Positions 23,707 through 30,487 of a stretch of DNA of 32,127 nucleotides are shown in pieces; position 1 is the first letter of the stretch; each line of letters opens with the position of its first letter. Position numbers and translations under genes: made by a program. The stretch comes from an uncultured Methanomicrobiales archaeon. GTDB lineage: Archaea; Thermoplasmatota; Thermoplasmata; Methanomassiliicoccales; Methanomethylophilaceae. A model generated the notes under the pieces. It worked only from the letters and a program-made list of their open reading frames with translations. It made no database searches and was not told the DNA's origin. The stretch covers positions 1-32,127 of the forward strand of contig CALAVG010000324.1 of the NCBI GenBank assembly GCA_937892275.1. The letters are read 5' to 3'.

Positions 23707-23720
23707 GCACCCCAATCTCA

Positions 23721-23730
23721 ACTTTAAATA
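23721..23730 (+). promoter_or_regulatory. TATA box of radA
   Basis: ACTTTAAATA, preceded by a purine/cytosine stretch suitable as a BRE, lies about 34-43 bases before the ATG at 23764. GAGG at 23754-23757 is a plausible ribosome binding site. Confidence 0.6.
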
Positions 23731-23763
23731 TGCCTCGGTAGATGATGAGCTGAGGAATCAACA

Positions 23764-24705
23764 ATGGCCACAAAAACCCTTGAAGACATACCAGGAGTAG
23801 GACCAGCCATAGCAGAAAAACTCCGTGAAGCAGGATACAACGAACTGATGGCCATCGCAGTTGCTTCCCCCTCAGAACTCGCAGAAGCGTGCGAGATAGG
23901 GGAGAAGAAAGCAATGGACATCATAGAGGGTGCCAAGCTTTGCGCGGACATTGGCGGTTTCGAGACAGGAGAAGACATCCTGGAAAGACGCAAACAGATA
24001 ACCAAGCTCACCACCGGATCCAAGGCATTCGACGAGCTCCTCGCAGGAGGACTGGAATCCCAGTCGATCGTAGAGCTGTTCGGAGAGTTCGGAAGCTGTA
24101 AGACTCAGGTATGCTTCCAGCTCGCGGTGAACGCCACCCTCCCCGAGGAGAGGGGCGGTTTCGACTCGGATGTCATAATCATCGATACAGAGAACACATT
24201 CAGGCCCGAGAGGATCATCCAGATGGCCAACTATCTGGGTGTCGACCCCGACGAGACACTGAAGAGGATCCACGTCGCAAGGGCGTTCAACTCCCAGCAC
24301 CAGGTCCTCCTGGTGGACAAGGCCCTGGAGCTCGCACAGACCATGAAGGTCAGGCTCCTGATTGTGGACTCGCTCACATCGCATTTCAGAGCAGAATATG
24401 TGGGAAGGGGAGCGCTCGCCGAGAGGCAGCAGATTCTGAACCGCCACATGCACGACCTACTCAACTTCGCCACACTGAACAACGCCGTCATAGCTGTGAC
24501 CAACCAGGTCGCTGCGAAACCCGATGCGTTCTTCGGGGACCCCACCAGGCCCATCGGAGGACATATTGTAGGACACACGGCCACCTTCCGTATCTACCTG
24601 AGGAAGGGAAAGGCAGGAAAGAGGATCGCAAGACTGATCGACTCACCTAACCTGCCTGAGGGCGAGGCCGTCTTCATGGTCACCGAAGACGGTATTAAGG
24701 ACTAA
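23764..24705 (+). CDS. radA: RadA recombinase with non-canonical Walker A
   Basis: Encodes 313 residues, the usual archaeal RadA length. The N-terminal helix-hairpin-helix (IPGVGPAIAEKLREAGY) precedes the RecA-fold core. The Walker A region is FGEFGSCKTQ (106-115), with Cys112 where nearly all RecA/Rad51 proteins have Gly directly before the lysine. Walker B is RLLIVDSLTSHF with Asp201. The L2 region (PDAFFGDPTRPIGGHIVGHTAT) and ATP-cap residues are normal. It catalyses strand exchange in recombinational repair. It has its own promoter and is followed 15 bases later by trmG10. Confidence 0.95.
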   Translation: MATKTLEDIPGVGPAIAEKLREAGYNELMAIAVASPSELAEACEIGEKKAMDIIEGAKLCADIGGFETGEDILERRKQITKLTTGSKAFDELLAGGLESQSIVELFGEFGSCKTQVCFQLAVNATLPEERGGFDSDVIIIDTENTFRPERIIQMANYLGVDPDETLKRIHVARAFNSQHQVLLVDKALELAQTMKVRLLIVDSLTSHFRAEYVGRGALAERQQILNRHMHDLLNFATLNNAVIAVTNQVAAKPDAFFGDPTRPIGGHIVGHTATFRIYLRKGKAGKRIARLIDSPNLPEGEAVFMVTEDGIKD

Positions 24706-24714
24706 ACACTAAGC

Positions 24715-24730
24715 GGGGGCGTGAGCCCCC
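24715..24730 (+). terminator. GC-rich hairpin between radA and trmG10, containing the trmG10 start
   Basis: GGGGGC (24715-24720), loop GTGA, GCCCCC (24725-24730), then AATTCTTCTTC. It looks like a radA terminator, yet the loop is the only possible start codon of the next gene. Confidence 0.65.
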
Positions 24731-25710
24731 AATTCTTCTTCGAACTGTCCGGCGAATCGAAAGATATGCCTCTGGCCGAGGTTAAAGGATGCCTCAAGGC
24801 TGAAACTGACACCTGCAACATCACTGCAAGCGGCCCGGGTTATGCCATAGCATCATTCGACGAGAGCCATCTGGATTCCATAGCCGACAGGATATCGATG
24901 TCGCACAGCATCGGAAGATACCTAGGGGAATACACGCCCGACGACATCTCTGGTCTGGCCGACATAGAACTTCCCGAAGGGACCTTCGCCATACGTGCGA
25001 AGAGGTTCGAGGGAATGATGAAGGATGTCGACTCCCAGAAGCTAATCCGCAACGCGGGAGCACTCCTCTCCAAGCACAACGATGTCGATCTAAAGGATCC
25101 GGACATCATCGTCAGGATGCAGATGTGCGACAAGGTACACCTCTATATCGAGGATAAGGTCACTGAGAAGGACCTGCTCGAGAAGAGGAAGGTGGCCGAA
25201 AGACCGTTCTTCTCGCCAATATCGATCCACCCGAAGTACGCCAGAGCTCTGATCAACATGGCAGAGGTGAAACGCGGACAGACTGTCCTCGACCCGTTCT
25301 GCGGTACCGGAGGAATAGTCATCGAAGCTGCAGAGATGGGGATGAAGGCCGTTGCATCCGATTTCGATGAGGAGATGATCATCGGCTGCCAGGAGAACCT
25401 AGATTTCTACGGTCTCAAGATGCATGACTTCGATGTCCTCGACATAGGCGAGATTGCCGAGAGGTTCCCCGAAATGGATTCTGTCTGCACCGATCCGCCG
25501 TACGGAAGGAACACCAAGACCGGCGGCGAGACTATCGCAAAGCTCTATCAGCGTGCAGGAGAGGTAATACCGAAATGCGTGAAGAAAGGCCACAAGGTCG
25601 GGATGGTCCTGCCCATGCCTTTCGAGGTGCCCGGTATGGAGCTCGAATACATGTTCAAGCAGCGTGTCCACGGCACACTGACCAGGCACTACCACATCTA
25701 TCGGAACTGA
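24721..25710 (+). CDS. trmG10: tRNA (guanine(10)-N2)-dimethyltransferase, THUMP-type (Trm-G10/Trm11 family)
   Basis: Encodes 329 residues. The N-terminal THUMP-like RNA-binding part begins FFFELSGESKDMPLAEV, and the Rossmann methyltransferase domain has FSPISIHPKYARALINMA, then DPFCGTGGIVIEAA (SAM-binding) and the catalytic DPPYG at 258-262. It methylates G10 of tRNA. FELSGE is the conserved N-terminus, so translation must begin upstream of it; the only in-frame start after the radA stop is GTG 24721, which lies in the loop of a perfect hairpin. A second hairpin surrounds its stop codon. Confidence 0.9.
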   Translation: MSPQFFFELSGESKDMPLAEVKGCLKAETDTCNITASGPGYAIASFDESHLDSIADRISMSHSIGRYLGEYTPDDISGLADIELPEGTFAIRAKRFEGMMKDVDSQKLIRNAGALLSKHNDVDLKDPDIIVRMQMCDKVHLYIEDKVTEKDLLEKRKVAERPFFSPISIHPKYARALINMAEVKRGQTVLDPFCGTGGIVIEAAEMGMKAVASDFDEEMIIGCQENLDFYGLKMHDFDVLDIGEIAERFPEMDSVCTDPPYGRNTKTGGETIAKLYQRAGEVIPKCVKKGHKVGMVLPMPFEVPGMELEYMFKQRVHGTLTRHYHIYRN

Positions 25711-25720
25711 GCTCCGATAG
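25698..25720 (+). terminator. Hairpin spanning the trmG10 stop codon
   Basis: CTATCGGA (25698-25705) and TCCGATAG (25713-25720) form a perfect eight-base stem; the TGA stop is in the loop. It is followed directly by GAGATATAAC, a TATA-like promoter for the next gene, about 26-32 bases before its ATG. Confidence 0.6.
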
Positions 25721-25753
25721 AGATATAACACCGTCACCTCCCTTTCTATTCCA

Positions 25754-26269
25754 ATGGGAGAGGAGTACACCTATCGCTGTTCCGGATGCGGGAAGGAGAT
25801 CACGCTCACCGTAGGTCTCTACAACTGTAAGGGGTGGGGCGACCCCTCGACCCGCGATGACATCCTATCGGGGAAGCATGGAGTCAAAGCAAAGAAGGCA
25901 TACGAAGGCCATCCCCATTGCAACTTCCATTTCCAGACGGACATATTCCGCTGCAAATGCGGATACACAGGGAGCTATGATTCCCTGATCATCCATGACA
26001 ACAACATCCATGAGCCAGAGGTATTCTATTCGACAGAGCACAGATGTCCGAGATGCATGAAGAAGCTCGCGAGGATCGACCATTTCCCTGTTTCCATCCC
26101 ATGCCGTTCCTGCGATTCACAATACGAGATTGATCGTCGCAGCCACATGAGATGGCGATGGATGTTCCGTTTCAATTGCCATCGTTCTACAAACGATAGC
26201 CCTTTATTACGCGCGTATTCTTTTATATCGAACGCCCATATTGCGCATATCCATCGGTCAATCCGATGA
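25754..26269 (+). CDS. Zinc-binding CxxC protein with an apparently extended C-terminus
   Basis: Encodes 171 residues. Four zinc-ligand pairs are visible: Cys9/12, Cys67/69, Cys98/101 and Cys117/120, so two zinc ribbons are likely over the first 125 residues. I do not recognise a named family. The last 40 residues (from about 26144) are of low complexity and cover a hairpin and the TATA box that should belong to the next gene. They are probably not ancestral coding sequence. The normal stop may have been lost or frameshifted. Confidence 0.75.
   Translation: MGEEYTYRCSGCGKEITLTVGLYNCKGWGDPSTRDDILSGKHGVKAKKAYEGHPHCNFHFQTDIFRCKCGYTGSYDSLIIHDNNIHEPEVFYSTEHRCPRCMKKLARIDHFPVSIPCRSCDSQYEIDRRSHMRWRWMFRFNCHRSTNDSPLLRAYSFISNAHIAHIHRSIR
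26181..26197 (+). terminator. Hairpin within the 3' extension of the zinc protein gene
   Basis: ATCGTT (26181-26186) and AACGAT (26192-26197) form a six-base stem, followed by CCTTTATTA. Probably the original terminator of the zinc-protein gene. Confidence 0.4.
26219..26228 (+). promoter_or_regulatory. TATA-like element before the GGGP synthase gene
   Basis: TCTTTTATATCG about 57 bases before ATG 26285, inside the extended frame of the upstream gene. Confidence 0.45.
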
Positions 26270-26284
26270 AAGACGTGATTCACG

Positions 26285-27022
26285 ATGACGGTCAAACAAT
26301 ACATACTGGACAAGATCAAGAACGGCACTATGCATGCCGCTCTCATAGACCCCGACAAACAGCCTGCCGAGAAGGCAGGAGAGATGGCCAAGGCCATGAA
26401 GGAAGCCGGGACCGACATAATCTTCGTCGGCGGATCCAGCGGTATCACGAAGGAGAACCTCTCCGCTACAGCTAAGGCCGTCAAGGAGGCTTCGGGACTT
26501 CCCGTCGTCCTCTTCGGAGGAACACCCGACTCACTGAACAAGGAGCTGGATGCAGTCCTCTTCATGCAGATCGTCAACGCGACCGACCCCGTGTTCATCA
26601 CATTCGGACAGGTAGCAGCTGCACCCATCATGGCCAAGCTGGGACTCGAATCCATCTCTATGGGATACGTCATCGTCGAGCCCGGAATGACCGTCGCCAG
26701 GGTTACCAAGGCAAAGGTCGTCAAGCAGGATGAGATTGAGACGGCTGTCGCCTATGCGATGGCATGTAAGATGTTCGGATTCGACATCATCTACTTCGAG
26801 GCAGGTTCCGGAGCAGACAGGCCCGTACCCCCTGCGATGATCAAGGCCATCAAGACATACGTCGACCTCCCCCTCATCATCGGAGGAGGGATCAGGACAC
26901 CAGAGGCAGCCGCTGCCGCAAGGGAAGCGGGAGCCGACATCGTCGTCACTGGTACCATGCTGGAGAAGGGCGCCTCCATCGAAGAGATCAAAGCCGTCAT
27001 CACAGCGGCAAAAGGGAACTAA
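26285..27022 (+). CDS. Geranylgeranylglyceryl phosphate synthase
   Basis: Encodes 245 residues. It makes the first ether bond of archaeal membrane lipids, joining geranylgeranyl diphosphate to sn-glycerol-1-phosphate. AALIDPDKQ near the start, VGGSSGIT, YVIVEPGMTVARVT, YFEAGSGADRPVP and the phosphate-binding IIGGGIRTPEAAA and DIVVTGTMLEK are the PcrB/GGGPS motifs in order. The protein has the compact TIM-barrel length of the thermoplasmatal/euryarchaeal group. The following zinc protein begins two bases after its stop, so they are co-transcribed. This is the strongest single marker that the organism is an archaeon. Confidence 0.96.
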   Translation: MTVKQYILDKIKNGTMHAALIDPDKQPAEKAGEMAKAMKEAGTDIIFVGGSSGITKENLSATAKAVKEASGLPVVLFGGTPDSLNKELDAVLFMQIVNATDPVFITFGQVAAAPIMAKLGLESISMGYVIVEPGMTVARVTKAKVVKQDEIETAVAYAMACKMFGFDIIYFEAGSGADRPVPPAMIKAIKTYVDLPLIIGGGIRTPEAAAAAREAGADIVVTGTMLEKGASIEEIKAVITAAKGN

Positions 27023-27024
27023 AC

Positions 27025-27393
27025 ATGTCATACGATCCCGATCAGCCGAGTTACAACAAGCCCATCTCTCCCAGGCAGTTCATCTGGAACACACCCGAGG
27101 AGAGGGCGGCAGGCATCAACAACGATCTTAAAGTTGCAGCACGCAGATATCTGTGCCCAAACTGCGGAAGGGAGTTCAGCCTCTTCCAGTCCAGGGCCAT
27201 CGCCTGCAAGTACTGTCCCAAGGCGGACCAGAACTGCCCCAACGTGAGATGCCCCTACTGTGACAAGGAATATCCGATTAAGGGATTCATAGTTCCGGAC
27301 AACAACCCCGGAGCGAAGGCGGACCAGGTGCACATGACGAATTACGCACAGACCGTCTTCAACCGTTTCTCGGACAGTTACAACAGAAGATAA
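27025..27393 (+). CDS. Uncharacterised archaeal zinc-ribbon protein
   Basis: Encodes 122 residues. A central cysteine array (YLCPNCGREFS, ACKYCPKADQNC, RCPYCDKEY) gives at least eight cysteines, enough for two zinc sites. Flanking regions are polar, and the tail NYAQTVFNRFSDSYNRR is aromatic/basic. It starts two bases after the GGGP synthase stop and ends exactly where the convergent ATPase gene ends. A nucleic-acid-associated role is possible, but nothing in the sequence fixes it. Confidence 0.8.
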   Translation: MSYDPDQPSYNKPISPRQFIWNTPEERAAGINNDLKVAARRYLCPNCGREFSLFQSRAIACKYCPKADQNCPNVRCPYCDKEYPIKGFIVPDNNPGAKADQVHMTNYAQTVFNRFSDSYNRR

Positions 27394-29037
27394 TCATCTC
27401 TTCTGGATTGCAAGCATCTGAGGATGCCTGTTGAGAACAGCCGCCAGATCTATCGCTCTGATCTGGGCATGGTGCATACCGGATCCGATATCAGCAGAAT
27501 CATCGTTCTCCTTCAGTACTGATATGGCAAGACCGCAGACCTCTTTCATGCTCTTGGAACCGTCCATAATATCCTTCATGACGGCTATCGCATCGGCCAC
27601 GGTGCTTGTCTGTGAGATGTCGAACAATGCCGTAACGGGAACATGGACTTTGAATTCTCCTATCTCTATCGTGCGGATCTCCTGAGCTACAACATTTACG
27701 TCCCTGTGGCCCTTCTCGTAGACTATGCCTTTTGACACAGGGTATCTGTCGACAGGTCTGCTGTATACGGCATCCGTCTCCCTTCCCTCGACCTCGGCCT
27801 TCAGAAGGACGGACTTTCCGATAACCAGAACGTTGTCCGCTGCCCTGATCACAGATTCGTCACCTGAGATCGTCAGCAATGAAACATCGGACTCTCCCAT
27901 GGAATGACCCAGATCTGCCAGAGGTGTGATCGATTCATCGTCCGAGAGGAATCCTTTCCTGAGGACGCAAGGGTTTGAATATTCCTCATCCACGAGGATG
28001 AGCTTGGAACCCATCTCCACAGCTTCCGATATGGACAGAAGCTCTGACATGGGCGATGAGACCGAATCCTTCTTGGCCGCGGACGTGTCCTCGAACTCGG
28101 GAGTGTCCTTGACGAACATGGATATGTCCACGGAATCGGCGGGACGCTTGGGTTCGGATACGATGAATGCCGCATCCGGAGATGTGATGACGTATTCCCT
28201 CCCGTCTCCAGGGATATGATCGTAGACACCTGCGTATATCGCGTCCATCAGAGCGGATTTGCCGCTCCTGCTGGGGCCTGTGATGACCGTGAATCCCTTG
28301 GGTATCCCGACACCCACAATGGGCTCTCCGTAGGGGACCTCGAAGGTCATCTTCAGTTCGTCGGAGCATCTGAAAGGCTCCGCGTCTATCATAGGTGCCA
28401 GATCGTCTTCCCTTCTGGGAAGTATGGAACCTTCGGCGATGAATGCGACTATACCCTTCGAGTCCAGATTCTCCCTGATGTACTCGGCGTTCTCGTAGGT
28501 CTGAAGATGGTTGTAGACCTTGGACTGCTTGTATGCGGAGAAGTACATCGACTCGGAGACGATCTTGTCTATCCTCTCAAGGAGAAGGTTCATCGCCATA
28601 GCGCTGACCTTGTTGCCGTCCGCAGGGAGGTCCACGGTGAAGCGTGCCTCGACGTAGTACTGTGTTATCGCGATGCTCCATCTCTCCAGGATCTCCTGTC
28701 CGGGACGGGGTATGAACACCTCACCTCCGGATGTCTTTGGAATCGGGGACCTGGCATGCGTACGGGCAGCCTCCCTGAAACGTCTGGCGATAAGGTCCCT
28801 GAGGGCGATCTCCCTCTTCTTGGTATCAAACATATCCGCGGGGAAACCCGCTTTCTTATGGGGCACCCTTACGCGCATGGCGGTATGTCCCGCCCTGTCG
28901 TTCTGGATGTCGTCGAATATGATCTCGTAGTTCTCCAGCACGAAGTTGTTCTCGAGCCCTTTGTATTTCTGGAAGGGCTTCCCATCGGCGTTCTTCAGGG
29001 TCTTATGGAGTATCTCCTCGGAAGCCATGGGTTGCAC
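27394..29037 (-). CDS. ABC-class predicted ATPase (ABC_ATPase/MRB1590-like family), divergent
   Basis: Encodes 547 residues. The N-terminal domain (1-235) matches the family layout, with the IRRFREAARTHAR-type basic region and PRPGQEILER. The P-loop is GPSRSGKS (254-261), followed by AGVYDHIPGDGREYV and VDISMFV, both hallmarks of the family. Walker B is LILVDEEYS (Asp350-Glu351). The usual ASGSTSQA-type signature is replaced by DSVSSPMSELLS, and the DEDTSATN motif by DEEYSNPC, so ATP hydrolysis may be altered. Family members have been linked to RNA processing in trypanosomes. GTG 29037 or ATG 29028 may be the start. It lies six bases after a basic partner protein gene. Confidence 0.85.
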   Translation of the reverse strand: MQPMASEEILHKTLKNADGKPFQKYKGLENNFVLENYEIIFDDIQNDRAGHTAMRVRVPHKKAGFPADMFDTKKREIALRDLIARRFREAARTHARSPIPKTSGGEVFIPRPGQEILERWSIAITQYYVEARFTVDLPADGNKVSAMAMNLLLERIDKIVSESMYFSAYKQSKVYNHLQTYENAEYIRENLDSKGIVAFIAEGSILPRREDDLAPMIDAEPFRCSDELKMTFEVPYGEPIVGVGIPKGFTVITGPSRSGKSALMDAIYAGVYDHIPGDGREYVITSPDAAFIVSEPKRPADSVDISMFVKDTPEFEDTSAAKKDSVSSPMSELLSISEAVEMGSKLILVDEEYSNPCVLRKGFLSDDESITPLADLGHSMGESDVSLLTISGDESVIRAADNVLVIGKSVLLKAEVEGRETDAVYSRPVDRYPVSKGIVYEKGHRDVNVVAQEIRTIEIGEFKVHVPVTALFDISQTSTVADAIAVMKDIMDGSKSMKEVCGLAISVLKENDDSADIGSGMHHAQIRAIDLAAVLNRHPQMLAIQKR

Positions 29038-29043
29038 GCCCCT

Positions 29044-29526
29044 TCAGCGGAACTTGCTGTATCTGTCGAGGAGTTTGCAGATCTTGTCGTACTCCTCTTT
29101 GGTGAGATCCCCGGCGTCAAGGAAGGTCTTTGCGAATTCCTTCGCTTCCTTGGTGGAGATACGCGACGCTTTGGCGATCACCGATGCTAAGAAGGACGAT
29201 GCTTTGGCAGGATCCATCCTGGATGCGGAGAGGATCTCATTCATGTCGTACTTGAACGGAGCGAGTTTATGGGTGTTAAGCATCGACTGCTTCTTCGTGG
29301 ACTCCTTGGTCCTCACGGGCTTGTTCTTCTTCGCACCCTGCTTGTCACCCGAGTACTGATTGGACTGAGGTGCGGGTTTGGACTGTGTCTTGGGTGCAGG
29401 CTTACCGACTGCTGGCTTGGACATCGGCTTCGCTGCGGGCTTCGCTGCGGCTTTGGCTGCGGGTTTCCCGGCAGGTGCGGATGTCGGTTTCTGAACAGGC
29501 TTTGATTTCTTTATATCGCCAGGCAA
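29044..29526 (-). CDS. Basic low-complexity (Lys/Ala/Pro-rich) protein with a helical C-terminal domain
   Basis: Encodes 160 residues from a TTG start preceded by GGAG. Residues 1-80 are a disordered Lys-Pro-Ala tail with KPAAK-type repeats, resembling histone-like tails. Residues 88-160 form a compact helical domain (DPAKASSFLASVIAKASRIST, then EEYDKICKLLDRYSKF). Strong positive charge suggests nucleic-acid or ribosome binding. It is the first gene of a two-gene unit with the ABC-class ATPase, which suggests joint function. No named family recognised. Confidence 0.75.
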   Translation of the reverse strand: MPGDIKKSKPVQKPTSAPAGKPAAKAAAKPAAKPMSKPAVGKPAPKTQSKPAPQSNQYSGDKQGAKKNKPVRTKESTKKQSMLNTHKLAPFKYDMNEILSASRMDPAKASSFLASVIAKASRISTKEAKEFAKTFLDAGDLTKEEYDKICKLLDRYSKFR

Positions 29527-29624
29527 GAATATTACTCCGTTAGGACTTCGAATACCCTCATAATATTAAAAGGGGCATACACGCGCATACTATAAGGAAG
29601 GGCCTCGAGCGGATGCAAAGGATA

Positions 29625-29710
29625 TGGTGCGGGGGATGGGATTCGAACCCATGAACCACTAAGGACGGGATCTTAAGTCCCGCGCCTTTGGCCAACTCGG
29701 CTACCCCCGC
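29625..29710 (-). tRNA. tRNA-Leu (anticodon UAA), CCA encoded
   Basis: Read on the minus strand, the acceptor GCGGGGG pairs with CCCCCGC. The anticodon loop is CTTAAGA with anticodon TAA, and a long variable arm marks a class II tRNA. The T arm is ATGGG-TTCGAAT-CCCAT. The discriminator A is followed by an encoded CCA (29625-29627). No intron is visible. All stems pair well. Confidence 0.97.
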
Positions 29711-29811
29711 GCTGCAAGGGGCTTATCTGATTTGAGTACATAAACTCCATCGTGTTCCCTCTGTCATCACCGCGGTATGTTAGATATAGCCATGAAGAGA
29801 ATGCCCCGGCG

Positions 29812-30204
29812 ATGTCCTACAGGATCCCCAAGGATTACGAGATCGCGAAGGCCATAGGCAACTGCCTCTCGCGTGCACCCAGGATCAGGTCGCTCAATGT
29901 CCTGACGGAATTGGTCCAGACGGAGCTCATGTGTATCGACGAGGCATTCCATGTCAGCGGCGAGAGGATCCGCAGGGTGGGCATCAAGAACAAGCTGTTC
30001 AACCTTGAGATCCATTACGCGCACACCTCCGGACCGACATACTACGAGAAGTGCCCAGTGTGCAAAGGACCGTTAGAATCCGTGAAGAACATGACCCTTG
30101 ACTGGGAGACCGTGGAGATCTCCAGGGACTGCAGGAGATGCGGGTATTCCGCCAAGAGCGATGCAAGCAGACCTGCGAGATACATCATAACCAGGAGGGA
30201 CTGA
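29812..30204 (+). CDS. Uncharacterised archaeal protein with C-terminal zinc ribbon
   Basis: Encodes 130 residues from ATG 29812. The longer frame from 29752 covers the promoter region, with a TATA-like GTTAGATATAG about 27-37 bases before 29812. The N-terminal part (MSYRIPKDYEIAKAIGNCL, then IRSLNVLTELVQTEL) is helical, resembling a small winged helix. The C-terminal part has CPVCKGPLE and CRRCGYSAK, a four-cysteine zinc ribbon. A DNA-binding regulator of general archaeal type is a fair guess. AGGAGGG at its 3' end could serve the next gene. Confidence 0.8.
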   Translation: MSYRIPKDYEIAKAIGNCLSRAPRIRSLNVLTELVQTELMCIDEAFHVSGERIRRVGIKNKLFNLEIHYAHTSGPTYYEKCPVCKGPLESVKNMTLDWETVEISRDCRRCGYSAKSDASRPARYIITRRD

Positions 30205-30205
30205 C

Positions 30206-30478
30206 ACGGACAGGACAGAGAAGCTCAGAAGGGCGGAGGAACTCCTCAACGAAGCAGCGGATCTGATGGATGATGCCCTGAAGATGTCGGGAATGGAATC
30301 CCGTTCAGGGAACGATTCGGACACCATCAGGAGAATAGCCTCCGACAGAGATTATGCGGGAAGCCTGCACAACATCGCGAATGACCTGGAATACCAATCG
30401 AAGGAGCAGCCCGTGTGGACCCAACCCTTGACGTCCCACAAACATCAGTTCGACCTCTCCCCGGACGATCCGGAGTGA
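30206..30478 (+). CDS. Small helical protein, probably starting at ACG 30206 (or ATG 30266)
   Basis: From the first ATG at 30266 the product is 70 residues. The same frame is open and clearly coding further upstream, giving DRTEKLRRAEELLNEAADLM before that ATG: an amphipathic helix that continues without a break. No ATG, GTG or TTG exists in this upstream part, but ACG at 30206 stands six bases after AGGAGGG (30193-30199) and two bases after the upstream stop. Either ACG is used as a start or an ancestral ATG mutated and the protein is now shorter. No known family; the C-terminus is acidic and disordered. Confidence 0.65.
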   Translation, partial: TDRTEKLRRAEELLNEAADLMDDALKMSGMESRSGNDSDTIRRIASDRDYAGSLHNIANDLEYQSKEQPVWTQPLTSHKHQFDLSPDDPE

Positions 30479-30487
30479 GCCCGTACA

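Noticed and set aside
28216..29190. 324-residue plus-strand frame opposite the ABC-class ATPase
   Set aside because: It is the complement of conserved P-loop coding sequence, with no start signal or motif.
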